From assembly GCA_963782985.1 (NCBI GenBank), contig CAWALU010000010.1:62001-126000 (forward strand): a stretch of DNA of 64,000 bases, written 5' to 3'. Numbering within the stretch: the stretch's first letter is position 1; every line of letters starts with the position of its first letter. This document shows positions 1-9,484 of this stretch, one piece after another. A program made the translations under genes and the position numbers. A model generated the notes under the pieces. It saw nothing but the letters and a program-made list of their open reading frames with translations, searched no databases and was not told the origin of the DNA. Source of the DNA: CAVSWT01 sp963782985. Its GTDB lineage: Bacteria; Bacteroidota; Ignavibacteria; Ignavibacteriales; Ignavibacteriaceae.

Positions 1-615
1 ACGCTGCAAATATTATTATTGATGACCGTACTTGCGCTTGCGCCTTCAATATTAATTATGACGACGTCTTATTTAAGAATAATTATTGTTTTTCATTTTC
101 TAAAAAGCGCATTGGGAACGCAGCAAATGCCGCCGGGACAATTGCTTGCCGGCATCGCTTTGTTCATAACATTTTTTGTTATGGCGCCAACCTGGCGAAA
201 TGTAAACGACAACGCTTTAAAACCTTTAATGGATAAAAAAATTACAGTTGAAGAAGCTTATGATAAGGGGATTGAACCAATAAGATCATTTATGTTTAGA
301 AACGTTAGAGACGAAGATTTAGAATTATTTATCGGACTATCAAATCTGCCTCAGCCTAAAACAAGAGAAGATTTACCAACTTATGTTGTGGTGCCTGCTT
401 TTGCTTTAAGCGAATTAAGAGCCGGTTTTATAATCGGCTTCTTTTTATTCATACCATTTTTAATGGTTGATATGATTATCTCAAGCATTTTAATGTCAAT
501 GGGAATGATGATGCTTCCGCCGATGTTAATTTCGCTTCCGTTTAAAATATTACTGTTCATCTTAGTTGATGGATGGGGTTTAATTGTTGGATCAGTTGTA
601 AGGAGTTTTGCTTAA
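1..615 (+). CDS. fliP: Flagellar export gate protein FliP (5' partial)
   Basis: Core membrane subunit of the flagellar type III export gate. It forms the FliP-FliQ-FliR channel inside the MS ring. The reading frame is open from base 1 and reads TLQILLLMTVLALAP, the conserved start of the mature FliP core, so the true start and any signal sequence lie outside the window. Visible family signatures are LGTQQMPPGQLLAG, FFVMAPTW near the first membrane pair, and the C-terminal hydrophobic block with MMMLPPMLISLPFKILLF. The stop abuts the fliQ start codon directly, so the genes are co-transcribed. An internal ATG at 22 exists but would cut off conserved residues, so the partial reading is preferred. 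Identification is firm. Confidence 0.96.
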   Translation, partial: TLQILLLMTVLALAPSILIMTTSYLRIIIVFHFLKSALGTQQMPPGQLLAGIALFITFFVMAPTWRNVNDNALKPLMDKKITVEEAYDKGIEPIRSFMFRNVRDEDLELFIGLSNLPQPKTREDLPTYVVVPAFALSELRAGFIIGFFLFIPFLMVDMIISSILMSMGMMMLPPMLISLPFKILLFILVDGWGLIVGSVVRSFA

Positions 616-885
616 ATGACCGAAGATATAATTATAGAAGTTTTGTCGGAAGCCTTTTACACAACGCTGTTAATAATACTTCCCATACTTGGCGTTTCGT
701 TAGTGGTTGGAATAATAATTTCAATATTTCAGGCAGCCACTTCAATTCAGGAAATGACTCTAACATTCGTCCCTAAAATTTTAGTTACGGCAATTACAAT
801 AATTGTTTTGCTCCCCTGGATGATGGATAAAATGATAGCTATAACGAATAAATTTTTTACAATATTTTTAACGTTTGTAAAATGA
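616..885 (+). CDS. fliQ: Flagellar export gate protein FliQ
   Basis: Small inner-membrane subunit of the flagellar export gate, 89 residues, the normal length for FliQ. Two hydrophobic hairpin segments (about residues 15-40 and 52-75) flank the conserved loop FQAATSIQEMTLTFVPKI, the family hallmark. It starts immediately after the fliP stop, and its own stop overlaps the fliR start in an ATGA arrangement, which implies translational coupling of gate subunits that assemble in fixed ratio. Confidence 0.97.
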   Translation: MTEDIIIEVLSEAFYTTLLIILPILGVSLVVGIIISIFQAATSIQEMTLTFVPKILVTAITIIVLLPWMMDKMIAITNKFFTIFLTFVK

Positions 886-1658
886 CAAGCATCTTAATTA
901 CAGATTTTATAATTGTAATATTAATTTTTTTAAGAATTACAGCGGCATTTATGGCTGCGCCTATTTTTAACAGCAAAGCTTTCCCCATTCTTCCCAAATT
1001 ATTTTTATCGTTTGTAATTTCTTACATAATATTTTTAAGCATTGATGCTTCAATAATTAATGTGCAGTTAAGCTTGTGGTGGTTATTTATAAACGCGGTT
1101 AAAGAAATTTTTACGGGATTGGTTATCGGATTTATGCTGCAAATAGTTTTTTGGGGAATTCAATACGCCGGCGGTTTAATTGGTTTTGATATGGGCTTAA
1201 CAATGGCGGAAGTTTTTAATCCGATGGAAGACACGCAGTCAAACATAATTGGCGAAGCATTAAACATCGGGGCAGTTTTAATATTTTTTCTAATTGACGG
1301 TCATCATTATATAATTAGGGGATTATCATATTCATTCACAGTTATAAGCATTGGCAAATTTAGTTTTACGCAGCCGCTGTATGAACTGATGATAAAATAT
1401 TCGGCTTCAGTTTTTGTTTTAGCGGTTAAAATTGCCGCGCCGATAATGGTTTCATTTTTTCTTATTCATATTGGCGAGGGAATTATCGCCAGAGTAATTC
1501 CGCAGATGCAGGTATTTTTTGTAACGCAGCCTTTAAAAATTGGATTAGGATTTGCTCTGCTTGCAGGTATTACTCCCATTTACATTTACGTTATAAAAAA
1601 TCTTTTGCAGGATTATGAAAATAGTTTGTTCAACTTAATTAAAGCAATGGGAAGCTGA
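882..1658 (+). CDS. fliR: Flagellar export gate protein FliR
   Basis: Third gate subunit that caps the FliP/FliQ helical assembly and contacts FlhB. It has 258 residues and about six hydrophobic segments. The conserved central region WGIQYAGGLIGFDMGLTMA and the following FNP are typical of FliR/SctT, as is the later APIMVSFFLIHIGEGIIAR stretch. It overlaps fliQ by 4 nt and lies 1 nt before flhB, the standard fliPQR-flhB-flhA order. No anomalies are visible. Confidence 0.96.
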   Translation: MTSILITDFIIVILIFLRITAAFMAAPIFNSKAFPILPKLFLSFVISYIIFLSIDASIINVQLSLWWLFINAVKEIFTGLVIGFMLQIVFWGIQYAGGLIGFDMGLTMAEVFNPMEDTQSNIIGEALNIGAVLIFFLIDGHHYIIRGLSYSFTVISIGKFSFTQPLYELMIKYSASVFVLAVKIAAPIMVSFFLIHIGEGIIARVIPQMQVFFVTQPLKIGLGFALLAGITPIYIYVIKNLLQDYENSLFNLIKAMGS

Positions 1659-1659
1659 T

Positions 1660-2745
1660 ATGCCGGAATCGCAAGGCCAAGAAAAAACCGAACAAGCGAC
1701 TCCCAAAAAGCTAAAGGAGAGCCGCGAAAAAGGAACTGTTGCAAAAAGCATGGAAATAAATTCGCTTGCAATTTTTACCACTGGTTTACTGCTGCTTTAT
1801 TTTTCACAACAGTTTTTAAGCTCGCAAGTTTCATCTTTGGCTAAACAAATTTTCGGAACATTAGACACCCTTACAATCAATATAAATACATTTCAAGAAA
1901 TGGCATTTTCCGGTTTTATGTTTTTTGTTATAACTGTTGCGCCAATTTTTGTCGGATTGTTTATCATTGCCGGGATTGCAAGCATTTCACAAATAGGTTT
2001 AAAATTCAGCGCAAAAGCTTTAGCTCCAAAATTTAATAAACTTAATCCCCTAAGCGGAATTAAAAGGGTTTTCTTTTCATCCAGTTCTTCAATGGAGCTT
2101 GCCAAATCACTCGTAAAACTTTTTGTAATTGGCGGCTTCACTTATCTCGTTATAAAAGATTTTGTAAAAACTTCAACTTCTCTAATGGGCTTAACCATTG
2201 AAGAAATTGTAAACTTTATGCTCGATTCAGCTTACACTCTTCTTTGGAAGGTTGCTTTGGTTTATGCAATTATCGCAGCGGTTGATTTCTTTTTTCAAAA
2301 GCATAAGCATAAAAAAGAAATGATGATGACTAAGCAGGAAGTGAAAGAAGAAAATAAACAGAGCGAAGGCGATCCATTAATTAAATCCCGCATACGCAGA
2401 CTGCAATATCAAATGGCGAAGAATAGAATGATGAAAGATGTTCCGCAGGCTGACGTTATTATAACCAACCCTACGCACTACGCAATAGCGGTAAAGTATG
2501 ATATGCAGAAAGACGGCGCGCCGAAAGTAATTGCAAAAGGCGTTGATTTAATTGCGCAAAAAATTAAAGAGATTGCAGCCGAGCATAGCATTCCTATGCA
2601 TGAAGACAGGCAGCTTGCGCGCGCTTTATATAAAGCTTGCGAGATCGGCGAACAAATTCCACTTTCTTTATTCCAGGCTGTGGCGCAAGTATTGGCGTAC
2701 GTTTATCAATTAAAAAATGAAAAGAAAAGAACTTCAATAATCTAA
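1660..2745 (+). CDS. flhB: Flagellar export switch protein FlhB
   Basis: Autocleaving membrane protein that switches export specificity from rod/hook to filament substrates. The N-terminus EKTEQATPKKLKESREKG is the family signature. Four membrane segments follow, then a charged linker and the cytosolic domain. The autocleavage motif NPTH sits at residues 270-273, the same position as in enteric FlhB, so cleavage between N270 and P271 is expected. Length (361 aa) is standard. It sits between fliR and flhA with 1-nt gaps on both sides. Confidence 0.97.
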   Translation: MPESQGQEKTEQATPKKLKESREKGTVAKSMEINSLAIFTTGLLLLYFSQQFLSSQVSSLAKQIFGTLDTLTININTFQEMAFSGFMFFVITVAPIFVGLFIIAGIASISQIGLKFSAKALAPKFNKLNPLSGIKRVFFSSSSSMELAKSLVKLFVIGGFTYLVIKDFVKTSTSLMGLTIEEIVNFMLDSAYTLLWKVALVYAIIAAVDFFFQKHKHKKEMMMTKQEVKEENKQSEGDPLIKSRIRRLQYQMAKNRMMKDVPQADVIITNPTHYAIAVKYDMQKDGAPKVIAKGVDLIAQKIKEIAAEHSIPMHEDRQLARALYKACEIGEQIPLSLFQAVAQVLAYVYQLKNEKKRTSII

Positions 2746-2746
2746 A

Positions 2747-4792
2747 ATGAAAATCTTCGGAAGAAATAGCGATGTGATATTAGGGTTCGGCTTAATTTTT
2801 ATGCTGGGCTTAATGCTTATTCCATTGCCTGCCGTATTGCTGGATTATTTTTTAGCGATAAATATTACAATGGCTGTTTTGATTTTAATTGTTTCGCTTT
2901 ATATAAAATCGCCGTTAGATATTTCAGTTTTTCCGGGGCTGCTATTAGTTTTAACATTATTCAGATTATCATTAAACATAAGTTCAACTCGATTAATTTT
3001 AATTGACGGCTACGCCGGAAAAGTTATTGAAACTTTTGGTTCATTTGTTGTCGGCGGAAATTATGTGGTGGGATTTATAATTTTCATCATATTAATTTTA
3101 ATTCAGTTTATTGTAATTATTAAAGGCTCCGGCAGAATTTCTGAAGTTGCAGCAAGATTTACACTTGATGCAATGCCCGGAAAGCAGATGGCAATTGACG
3201 CTGATTTAAATACAGGTTTACTTACCGACACTGAAGCAAAACAAAGACGCGAAAACATTAGCCGCGAAGCTGAATTTTACGGAGCGATGGACGGCGCAAG
3301 CAAGTTTGTTAAAGGAGATGCAATTGCGGGTCTGCTAATAAATGCAATTAATATTCTCGGGGGATTTATTATTGGCGTGGCAGATAAAGGCATGTCATTT
3401 TCTGACGCGCTTCACAGCTACACAATTCTAACTATCGGCGATGGATTAGTTTCTCAAATTCCGGCGCTGCTCATTTCTACTGCGGCGGGTTTAGTCGTTA
3501 CCAGAAGCGCCGCGGGAACCGCTCTCGATATTCAAATGAAAACGCAATTGCTAAAAAATCCCAGAGTGCTGGCGACAGTTTCAGGAGCGATAATGCTTTT
3601 CGCATTGGTGCCGGGAATGCCATCAATTCCGTTTGTGCTTTTAAGTTTGTCATTGGGAATAAGTTCTTATCTAACCAAAAAGAAAATAAATGAAATTCCA
3701 GTAGCGGAAGAACCGGAATCGCAGGATATTACTCCCGAAGAAGCTGTTGAACAATATCTTCAAGTTGATCCGATTGAAATTGAAATCGGCTACGGCTTAA
3801 TTGGATTGGTAGATGAAAAGCAGGGCGGAAATCTTTTTCAAAAAATTGCTTCCACCCGAAAATACATTGCGCTGGAATATGGTTTATTAATTCCGCCTGT
3901 GCGCGTTAGAGATAATCTTCAACTAAGCCCCAATGAATATATAATAAAGATAAAAGGAAATGTTGTTGCGCATTATGAAATTTTTACAGATAGATTTTTA
4001 GCGATGAATCCCGGAAGCGTTACCGAAAAGTTAAATGGTATACAAACTAAAGACCCGGCGTTTAATATGGACGGTTATTGGGTTACGAAAGAAGAAAAAG
4101 ATAAAGCGGAACTTTTAGAATACACTGTAGTCGACGGAACCTCCGTGCTTTCAACTCATCTTCAGGAAACATTAAAGAAAAATTTTGATAAGATTTTATC
4201 CCGACAATCGGTAAAACAATTACTGGAAAATGTTAAAAAAGAATATCCCGCTGTAGTGGATGATATTAATAAAGAAGTTCTGCCCATCGGAACAATTCAA
4301 AAAGTATTGCAAAGTTTGCTGCGAGAATTAGTGCCGATAAAAGATCTTGTTCAAATTTTGGAAGCATTAATTGATTACTCAAAGGTTACAAAAAATGTTG
4401 ATGTTTTAACCGAGTATGTTCGTCATTCAATAGGCGACAGTATTGCTAATCTTTATAAAGACGATTACGGAATTATCCGCGCAGTTGCCCTTGGCGAAAA
4501 CCTAGAATCGTTCATAACTAAATCATTGCAAAACCAAAAAGATACCGTGCAGACTTTAGGGTTAAGCCCGGTTATTTTACGCGAACTAAATAAAGGGCTG
4601 GCAAATAATTTTGAGAAATTTAAATTATTAAGCTATCCTCCGGTTATAATAACTTCCGCAACTATTCGTCCTTATTTTTACAGACTTATTAATTCAAGTT
4701 TCCCGGAGTTTGCCGTTATATCTTACTCTGAACTTCCATCACAAATTGAAATTGAATTTATTGACAGGCTTGAGGTGTTAAATGCAAATTAA
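2747..4792 (+). CDS. flhA: Flagellar export platform protein FlhA
   Basis: Large export-gate protein whose C-terminal domain forms the cytoplasmic ring that docks chaperone-substrate pairs. It has 681 residues. The N-terminal half carries about eight membrane segments and the FHIPEP-family signature, seen as RLSLNISSTRLIL and the loop RFTLDAMPGKQMAIDADLN (about residues 140-160). The C-terminal half from about residue 330 is the soluble FlhA-C domain. Its last 11 bases overlap the start of flhF. Normal length, no lesions. Confidence 0.97.
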   Translation: MKIFGRNSDVILGFGLIFMLGLMLIPLPAVLLDYFLAINITMAVLILIVSLYIKSPLDISVFPGLLLVLTLFRLSLNISSTRLILIDGYAGKVIETFGSFVVGGNYVVGFIIFIILILIQFIVIIKGSGRISEVAARFTLDAMPGKQMAIDADLNTGLLTDTEAKQRRENISREAEFYGAMDGASKFVKGDAIAGLLINAINILGGFIIGVADKGMSFSDALHSYTILTIGDGLVSQIPALLISTAAGLVVTRSAAGTALDIQMKTQLLKNPRVLATVSGAIMLFALVPGMPSIPFVLLSLSLGISSYLTKKKINEIPVAEEPESQDITPEEAVEQYLQVDPIEIEIGYGLIGLVDEKQGGNLFQKIASTRKYIALEYGLLIPPVRVRDNLQLSPNEYIIKIKGNVVAHYEIFTDRFLAMNPGSVTEKLNGIQTKDPAFNMDGYWVTKEEKDKAELLEYTVVDGTSVLSTHLQETLKKNFDKILSRQSVKQLLENVKKEYPAVVDDINKEVLPIGTIQKVLQSLLRELVPIKDLVQILEALIDYSKVTKNVDVLTEYVRHSIGDSIANLYKDDYGIIRAVALGENLESFITKSLQNQKDTVQTLGLSPVILRELNKGLANNFEKFKLLSYPPVIITSATIRPYFYRLINSSFPEFAVISYSELPSQIEIEFIDRLEVLNAN

Positions 4793-5930
4793 AAAATTTA
4801 AAGCGCCTACTTTAAAAGAAGCGACCCAGCTAATGAAAGAAGAATTAGGGGATGAAGCTGTTATTCTCGGTACAAAGGTAATTGAAGGGGACGTCGAACT
4901 CGGCATAAAAAAAATGTTTGAAATAACCGCCGGAATGGAAGAAGCTTTTGTTCAGCAGGAAGTTGAGTCTAATAGCGCGGGAAATTCTTCTCAAAAAAGT
5001 TTTTATGAAGAGCTTCAAAAGCTGGAAGAGAAAATAAATGTTTCCAAATCTAAACAGAAAAAGACTGAAGCCTCTTTAAATGAAAAACTATTTTCTTCAC
5101 CCCAAAAAATTAGCGAAGTAAAAAAATCTTCTAATAAATCTGTTCAAAAAGAATTGAAAGAAGTAATTGACGTGCTTTACAACCGCGAGGTTCAAAAACC
5201 AATTATCTCAACAATTCTTGATAATCTAAAAAAATATAAAGGACTTTTAAATTCTGAAAATATTGACAGCTATGTAATTTCCAGCATCGCTACAATGATT
5301 CCTACTTACAATTTGGAATTAACAAAAAACAGCAAACCTAAAACTATAGCTTTGGTAGGACCTACTGGCGTGGGCAAAACAACCTGCATTGCCAAGCTGG
5401 CTGTAATTTCAAAAATACTTCACAACTTGGAAATCGGATTAATTTCAATTGACACTTACAGACTTGGCGCTTTAGATCAATTGAAAATTTTTGCGGAGAT
5501 AAGCAATATTGAAATGGAAGTTGCTTACGAGGTAAAAGATATGCCTTTAATAATTAATAAGTTTAAAAAGAAGGATATAATTTTTATTGACACCGCAGGA
5601 CGAAGCCAAAAAAATATTGAGCAGCTAAAAGAAACCGATGAATTTTTAAAAGCCGTAAATGTTGACGAGACTTATCTTGTTTTAAGCTCCACCAGCGCCA
5701 CTAAAAATTTGTTTGACGTTGCAGAAAATTTTAAACTTTACAATTATAATTCCGTTGTCTTTACTAAAATTGATGAAGCGGTTTCATTTGGAAATATGCT
5801 TAATCTTGTTTCCAATTTTGACGTGCCGATTAGTTTTATTTCCAACGGGCAGGTAATTCCCGACGATATAATTTCGGCGGATTCTGATTTTATTTCTAAT
5901 ATGATTTACACGGGGAAGATCAGCAAATGA
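4782..5930 (+). CDS. flhF: Flagellar placement GTPase FlhF
   Basis: SRP-type GTPase that sets the position and number of flagella together with FlhG. The N-terminal basic domain (MQIKKFKAPTLKEATQLMKEEL) is typical of FlhF. A low-complexity linker (about 60-125) leads to the NG domain with P-loop GPTGVGKTT at residues 193-201, the DTAGR switch motif and a KIDEA specificity region. A GAGGTG-like ribosome site just before the ATG lies inside the end of flhA, and the ORF overlaps flhA by 11 nt. Its stop overlaps flhG by ATGA. Presence of flhF-flhG implies regulated, probably polar or few, flagella (inference). Confidence 0.95.
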   Translation: MQIKKFKAPTLKEATQLMKEELGDEAVILGTKVIEGDVELGIKKMFEITAGMEEAFVQQEVESNSAGNSSQKSFYEELQKLEEKINVSKSKQKKTEASLNEKLFSSPQKISEVKKSSNKSVQKELKEVIDVLYNREVQKPIISTILDNLKKYKGLLNSENIDSYVISSIATMIPTYNLELTKNSKPKTIALVGPTGVGKTTCIAKLAVISKILHNLEIGLISIDTYRLGALDQLKIFAEISNIEMEVAYEVKDMPLIINKFKKKDIIFIDTAGRSQKNIEQLKETDEFLKAVNVDETYLVLSSTSATKNLFDVAENFKLYNYNSVVFTKIDEAVSFGNMLNLVSNFDVPISFISNGQVIPDDIISADSDFISNMIYTGKISK

Positions 5931-6754
5931 TTGGTCAAGCTGAAAGGCTGATTGAATTAAAAAATTTAGCCGCCAAAGGAAACAGAAAATTTAACTCTAA
6001 AATTTTTGCTTTTTCATCGGGCAAAGGGGGGACCGGGAAAACATTTCTTACTTTAAACACAGCCTATTCAATTTCTAAACAAAATAAAAAAGTTTTAGTT
6101 GTAGATTTAGACGCCAATCTTTCCAACGCAAATATTTTACTGGATATTGTGGCATCCAAAACTTTATTTAATTTTTTTAGCGGAATTGATTCGCTTGATA
6201 ATATAATAACTGAAGTTGAAAATAATTTTCATCTAATTTTTGGCGACTCGGGAAAAACAAATTATACTGCGCCGTCCAACGCATTGATTGAAAAATTCTT
6301 TTCTCAGTTAAGATCATTTGAAAATGAATATGATTTTATTTTTTTGGATCTGGGCGCCGGCGCCGATGATGTAATCTTAAATTTTTTAATTCGTTCGGAT
6401 ATGAATATTGTAGTTACAACTCCCGAACCTACCGCGGTTATGGATGCGTATGTAGTTTTGAAGCTTTTAAAATATCATAATTATTCCGGTAAAAAATTAG
6501 TTATAATTAATAAATGCAAAAGCAAAACTGAAGGGGAAAATACATTAACCAATCTTGCCGCAGCGTCAAAACATTTTTTGAAAGAAGAAATAAATTCACT
6601 CGGATTTATAAGCGATGATTCCTCAGTGAATTTATCTATAATTTCTCAAACCTTATTAACAAAGCAATCGCCTCAATCAAAGGTAAGTATTCAAATATTA
6701 AAACTTGCGGCTCAAATAATTGAATACAAGCAGTTGGCTAATATTCGACATTGA
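5927..6754 (+). CDS. flhG: MinD-like ATPase FlhG (FleN/YlxH)
   Basis: ParA/MinD-family ATPase that antagonises FlhF and limits flagellar number. The deviant Walker A is GKGGTGKT at about residues 32-39, followed by LVVDLDANLSNANILLD (Walker A' region) and the switch-like FLDLGAGADD. It has 275 residues, normal for FlhG, and starts in an ATGA overlap with flhF. The short N-terminal stretch before the P-loop (ERLIELKN) resembles the DQA-type activation helix of FlhG, though the motif itself is not exact. It is the last gene before a 98-nt gap. Confidence 0.94.
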   Translation: MIGQAERLIELKNLAAKGNRKFNSKIFAFSSGKGGTGKTFLTLNTAYSISKQNKKVLVVDLDANLSNANILLDIVASKTLFNFFSGIDSLDNIITEVENNFHLIFGDSGKTNYTAPSNALIEKFFSQLRSFENEYDFIFLDLGAGADDVILNFLIRSDMNIVVTTPEPTAVMDAYVVLKLLKYHNYSGKKLVIINKCKSKTEGENTLTNLAAASKHFLKEEINSLGFISDDSSVNLSIISQTLLTKQSPQSKVSIQILKLAAQIIEYKQLANIRH

Positions 6755-6852
6755 ACTTATCTAAATTCCCCCAAAATCTAAAATAAATAAACTTTTTGCT
6801 TTCAATTTGAATGGTATAGTAATTGTCTTTTATACCTAAAAAAAGTAGGAAG

Positions 6853-7086
6853 ATGAACAAAATAATTTTACATATCGGACTGTTGACATTCTGCATAGCG
6901 ATAATATTTTTCAGCAGAAACCCAATTCCATTGTATTCAATTCTCTTAAAATCTTTTACAGTATTTATTATCTTTACAATTATGGGACATGTTTTGGCGC
7001 TGCTTTTTATCCAATCCATAAAAAAAATCTCGCAAAATAAAGACGAAGAATTTCTAAATCTTAAAGCTGAAGGTAAGCAGATATGA
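6853..7086 (+). CDS. Small two-helix membrane protein of the flagellar operon
   Basis: Not recognised. The start at 6853 is chosen because an AGGAAG ribosome-binding sequence sits just upstream; an in-frame TTG at 6823 lacks one. The 77-residue product has two clear hydrophobic segments (about 3-22 and 31-54) and a short charged cytosolic tail (KKISQNKDEEFLNLKAEGKQ). Its stop overlaps the fliA start in an ATGA. Position between flhG and the sigma-28 gene, and coupling to fliA, suggest a flagellum-related accessory role (inference only). The 98 nt upstream holds no convincing promoter. Confidence 0.7.
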   Translation: MNKIILHIGLLTFCIAIIFFSRNPIPLYSILLKSFTVFIIFTIMGHVLALLFIQSIKKISQNKDEEFLNLKAEGKQI

Positions 7087-7712
7087 ATAATTCTCAACTC
7101 TGGTCGGATTATAAATCATCGCCCAACGCTATGCTGAAAAAACAAATTATGGAAAATTATACCAGGCTTGTTCATTACGTAATTCATAAATCAAAATTTA
7201 TGAACTTAGAAATTTTAGATGACCGAGATTATTTTCAATTCGGAGTGGAGGGTTTAAGCGAAGCAATCGACCGCTTTGATCCAACAGTGGGAACCAAATT
7301 TGAAACTTACGCCATCCAAAGAATAAGAGGAAAAATTATTGACGAGCTTAGAAAACTTCAGATAAAACCAAGACCTACGAATCCAGATTCACCCAACCAA
7401 GTTTATTATTCAAATGTATCTTTAAATAGTTCGTATGACGATGAAGACGGTTATCAGCTTTACGAAACTATTGCCAACGATTACGAAACGCAGGACGAAA
7501 CTTATTATAAAATTGAAGCCAAAGAATTTTTAACTAAAGCCATTAAACAATTAGACGAGCGCGACAGGCTAATTATTACTTTGTATTATTATGAAGATTT
7601 AAACTACAAAGAAATTGCAGAGGTTTTAGATATTACTATTTCACGCGTATCCCAGGTTCATACCAAAATAATGAAGAATTTAAAAAACAAACTATCTTTC
7701 ATAAACGCATAG
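7083..7712 (+). CDS. fliA: Flagellar sigma-28 family RNA polymerase sigma factor
   Basis: Sigma-70 family factor of the FliA/WhiG type that would direct late flagellar genes. Region 2 is clear (YFQFGVEGLSEAIDRFDP, then KFETYAIQRIRGKIIDELRK), and region 4 is a helix-turn-helix (RDRLIITLYYYEDLNYKEIA, then EVLDITISRVSQ). At 209 residues it is some 30 shorter than typical FliA. The helical region 3 normally lying between them appears replaced by a polar linker (about 100-150). The gene follows flhF-flhG, the usual place for fliA. The FliA call rests on context plus regions 2 and 4; an unrelated small sigma-70 factor is the alternative. Confidence 0.86.
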   Translation: MNNSQLWSDYKSSPNAMLKKQIMENYTRLVHYVIHKSKFMNLEILDDRDYFQFGVEGLSEAIDRFDPTVGTKFETYAIQRIRGKIIDELRKLQIKPRPTNPDSPNQVYYSNVSLNSSYDDEDGYQLYETIANDYETQDETYYKIEAKEFLTKAIKQLDERDRLIITLYYYEDLNYKEIAEVLDITISRVSQVHTKIMKNLKNKLSFINA

Positions 7713-7718
7713 AAAGCA

Positions 7719-8577
7719 ATGATAACAGAAACCATAACATTTAAAAGTAAACTGGAAGAAATAAAAAATCTTCCCGCTATTCCCTCTATAATGATTGAAA
7801 TTTCAAATTTGCTAAATGACGAAAATACAAATTCATCAATGATTGCGCGCATAATTGAAAAAGATCAAGCGCTGACGCTTAAAGCTTTATCGGTGGCAAA
7901 TTCTTCATACTATGGACTTCAAAGAAAAATTTCCACCATAGATATTGCCGTTAAAATTCTCGGCTTTGAAAGTATGAAAGATATAGTTACCCGCTTAACT
8001 GTGCTGGAAGCTTTTAATATTAAATTCTTCAGCGCATTGGGATAGGCAAGCGTATCTTTTACATTCATTAGTTACAGCCAATCTCGCCAGCAAAATTTCC
8101 GCGGAATTTTTATACCCCCGCCCCGGCGAAGCCTTTACAGCGGGCTTGCTGCATGATTTCGGAATAATGGTTATTAAAAGATATTTCCCCGAGGAATTTG
8201 AAAATATTTGCGAAATAGTTGAAACGCGCAATGTTCCATATCTTGACGCAGAGCTAAGAGTTTTAGGAATGACTCATCAAAAAGTCGGAGAATTTTTAGC
8301 TGAAAGGTGGCAGCTGCCTGAAGCGCTTTCAAGTTCAATTTTAAATCATCATAATCCGCTTAAAGCATCCAATCAAAAGCTGGCATCGATTGTACATCTT
8401 GCCGATTACTTAACTCAAAAATTCCAGATTGCAAATATAGAATGGGATAAAGATTTAAAATTAGATTCGTTCATTATTGACTCACTTAAATTTAAAGATG
8501 AAGAAGAGCTTCAAAATTTTATTAAAAGTTTTGAACCCGTAATTAATAAACAATATGAATCAGTAAAACATTTATAA
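7719..8577 (+). pseudogene. HDOD-domain protein, interrupted by a +1 frameshift
   Basis: HDOD proteins are signalling relatives of HD phosphohydrolases, often tied to motility and chemotaxis. The first frame (7719-8045) matches the N-terminal half of the intact paralogue at 8633 (LPAIPSIMIEISNLL, LSVANSSYYGL) and stops at a TAG at 8043-8045. The match continues in the next frame from about 8026 as AHWDRQAYLLHSLVTANLAS and GEAFTAGLLHDF, through to 8577. One extra base near 8025 would explain it; removing it restores about 285 residues, the length of the paralogue. Either a real lesion or an assembly indel. Confidence 0.85.
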
Positions 8578-8632
8578 ATTTTTTTTAAAAAATAATTAAA
8601 TAGCATCAAATAAATTAAAAGAAAAAAGTTCA

Positions 8633-9484
8633 ATGGAAACAATAATGCATGAAAACATTTTATCTAAAATTAAGAATCTTCCTTCAATTCCCACGGTGAT
8701 GATTGAAGTTTCGAGATTGTTGGATAACACAAGCACCAGCGCCGTAGAGCTGGGAAGGCTTGTAGCCAAGGATCAGGGCTTGGTTGCTAAATTGCTTTCT
8801 GTGGCAAACTCTCCTTTGTATGGCTTGCCAAGAAAAGTTGCCACAATTGATTTTGCAATAATTATTCTTGGATTCGAACAGCTAAAAGATATTGTTATGG
8901 CGCTAACTGTTTTGGAATCTTTAAAGGGACCGGAGTCGCCCAGATGGGATAGAAGAGCGTATTGGCTTCATTCGCTTATGATTGCGAGCGCTTCAAAAAG
9001 AATTGCCGACGACCTTGGCTACAATAAATCGGGCGAAGCTTTTACCGCGGGTCTGCTTCACGATTTAGGCATCGCCGTTATTCAAAGAAATTTTAATAAA
9101 GAGTTTAACGAAATTTTAGATTTAGTTGAGAACGAAGGAATGCCGCATCTTGAAGCGGAAGTAAAAGTTTTGGGAGTAACTCATCAGGAAATAGGAGACT
9201 ATTTGGGAGAGAAGTGGAAGCTGCCGGAAACTTTAACTAAATCGATTGCCAATCATCATTACCCTTTAAAATCTATAAACCAAAAATTATCGGCAATTGT
9301 TCACCTGGCTGATTATATGACTTATAAATTTCAGCTTGGAAATTTTGATTGGGACGATAATTTTATTATTGATCAAAGCATTGTAAATATTTTAAATCTT
9401 CACAACAAAGAAAACCTAGAAAATTTTACTAATTCATACGAAGAACTATTTAAAATTCAATTAGAATCAATTCAGCATTTATGA
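8633..9484 (+). CDS. HDOD-domain signalling protein
   Basis: Intact 283-residue HDOD protein, a close paralogue of the broken gene just upstream. The HDOD region spans about residues 10-215: LPSIPTVMIEVSRLL, VANSPLYGLPRKVATIDFAI, then GEAFTAGLLHDLG and SIANHHYPL. These are the degenerate HD-fold positions; the double HD of active phosphohydrolases is not fully kept, as usual in HDOD. The start at 8633 is taken; a second ATG four codons on is possible. It is joined by an ATGA overlap to the kinase-like gene downstream, suggesting that the two work together in motility control (inference). Confidence 0.88.
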   Translation: METIMHENILSKIKNLPSIPTVMIEVSRLLDNTSTSAVELGRLVAKDQGLVAKLLSVANSPLYGLPRKVATIDFAIIILGFEQLKDIVMALTVLESLKGPESPRWDRRAYWLHSLMIASASKRIADDLGYNKSGEAFTAGLLHDLGIAVIQRNFNKEFNEILDLVENEGMPHLEAEVKVLGVTHQEIGDYLGEKWKLPETLTKSIANHHYPLKSINQKLSAIVHLADYMTYKFQLGNFDWDDNFIIDQSIVNILNLHNKENLENFTNSYEELFKIQLESIQHL

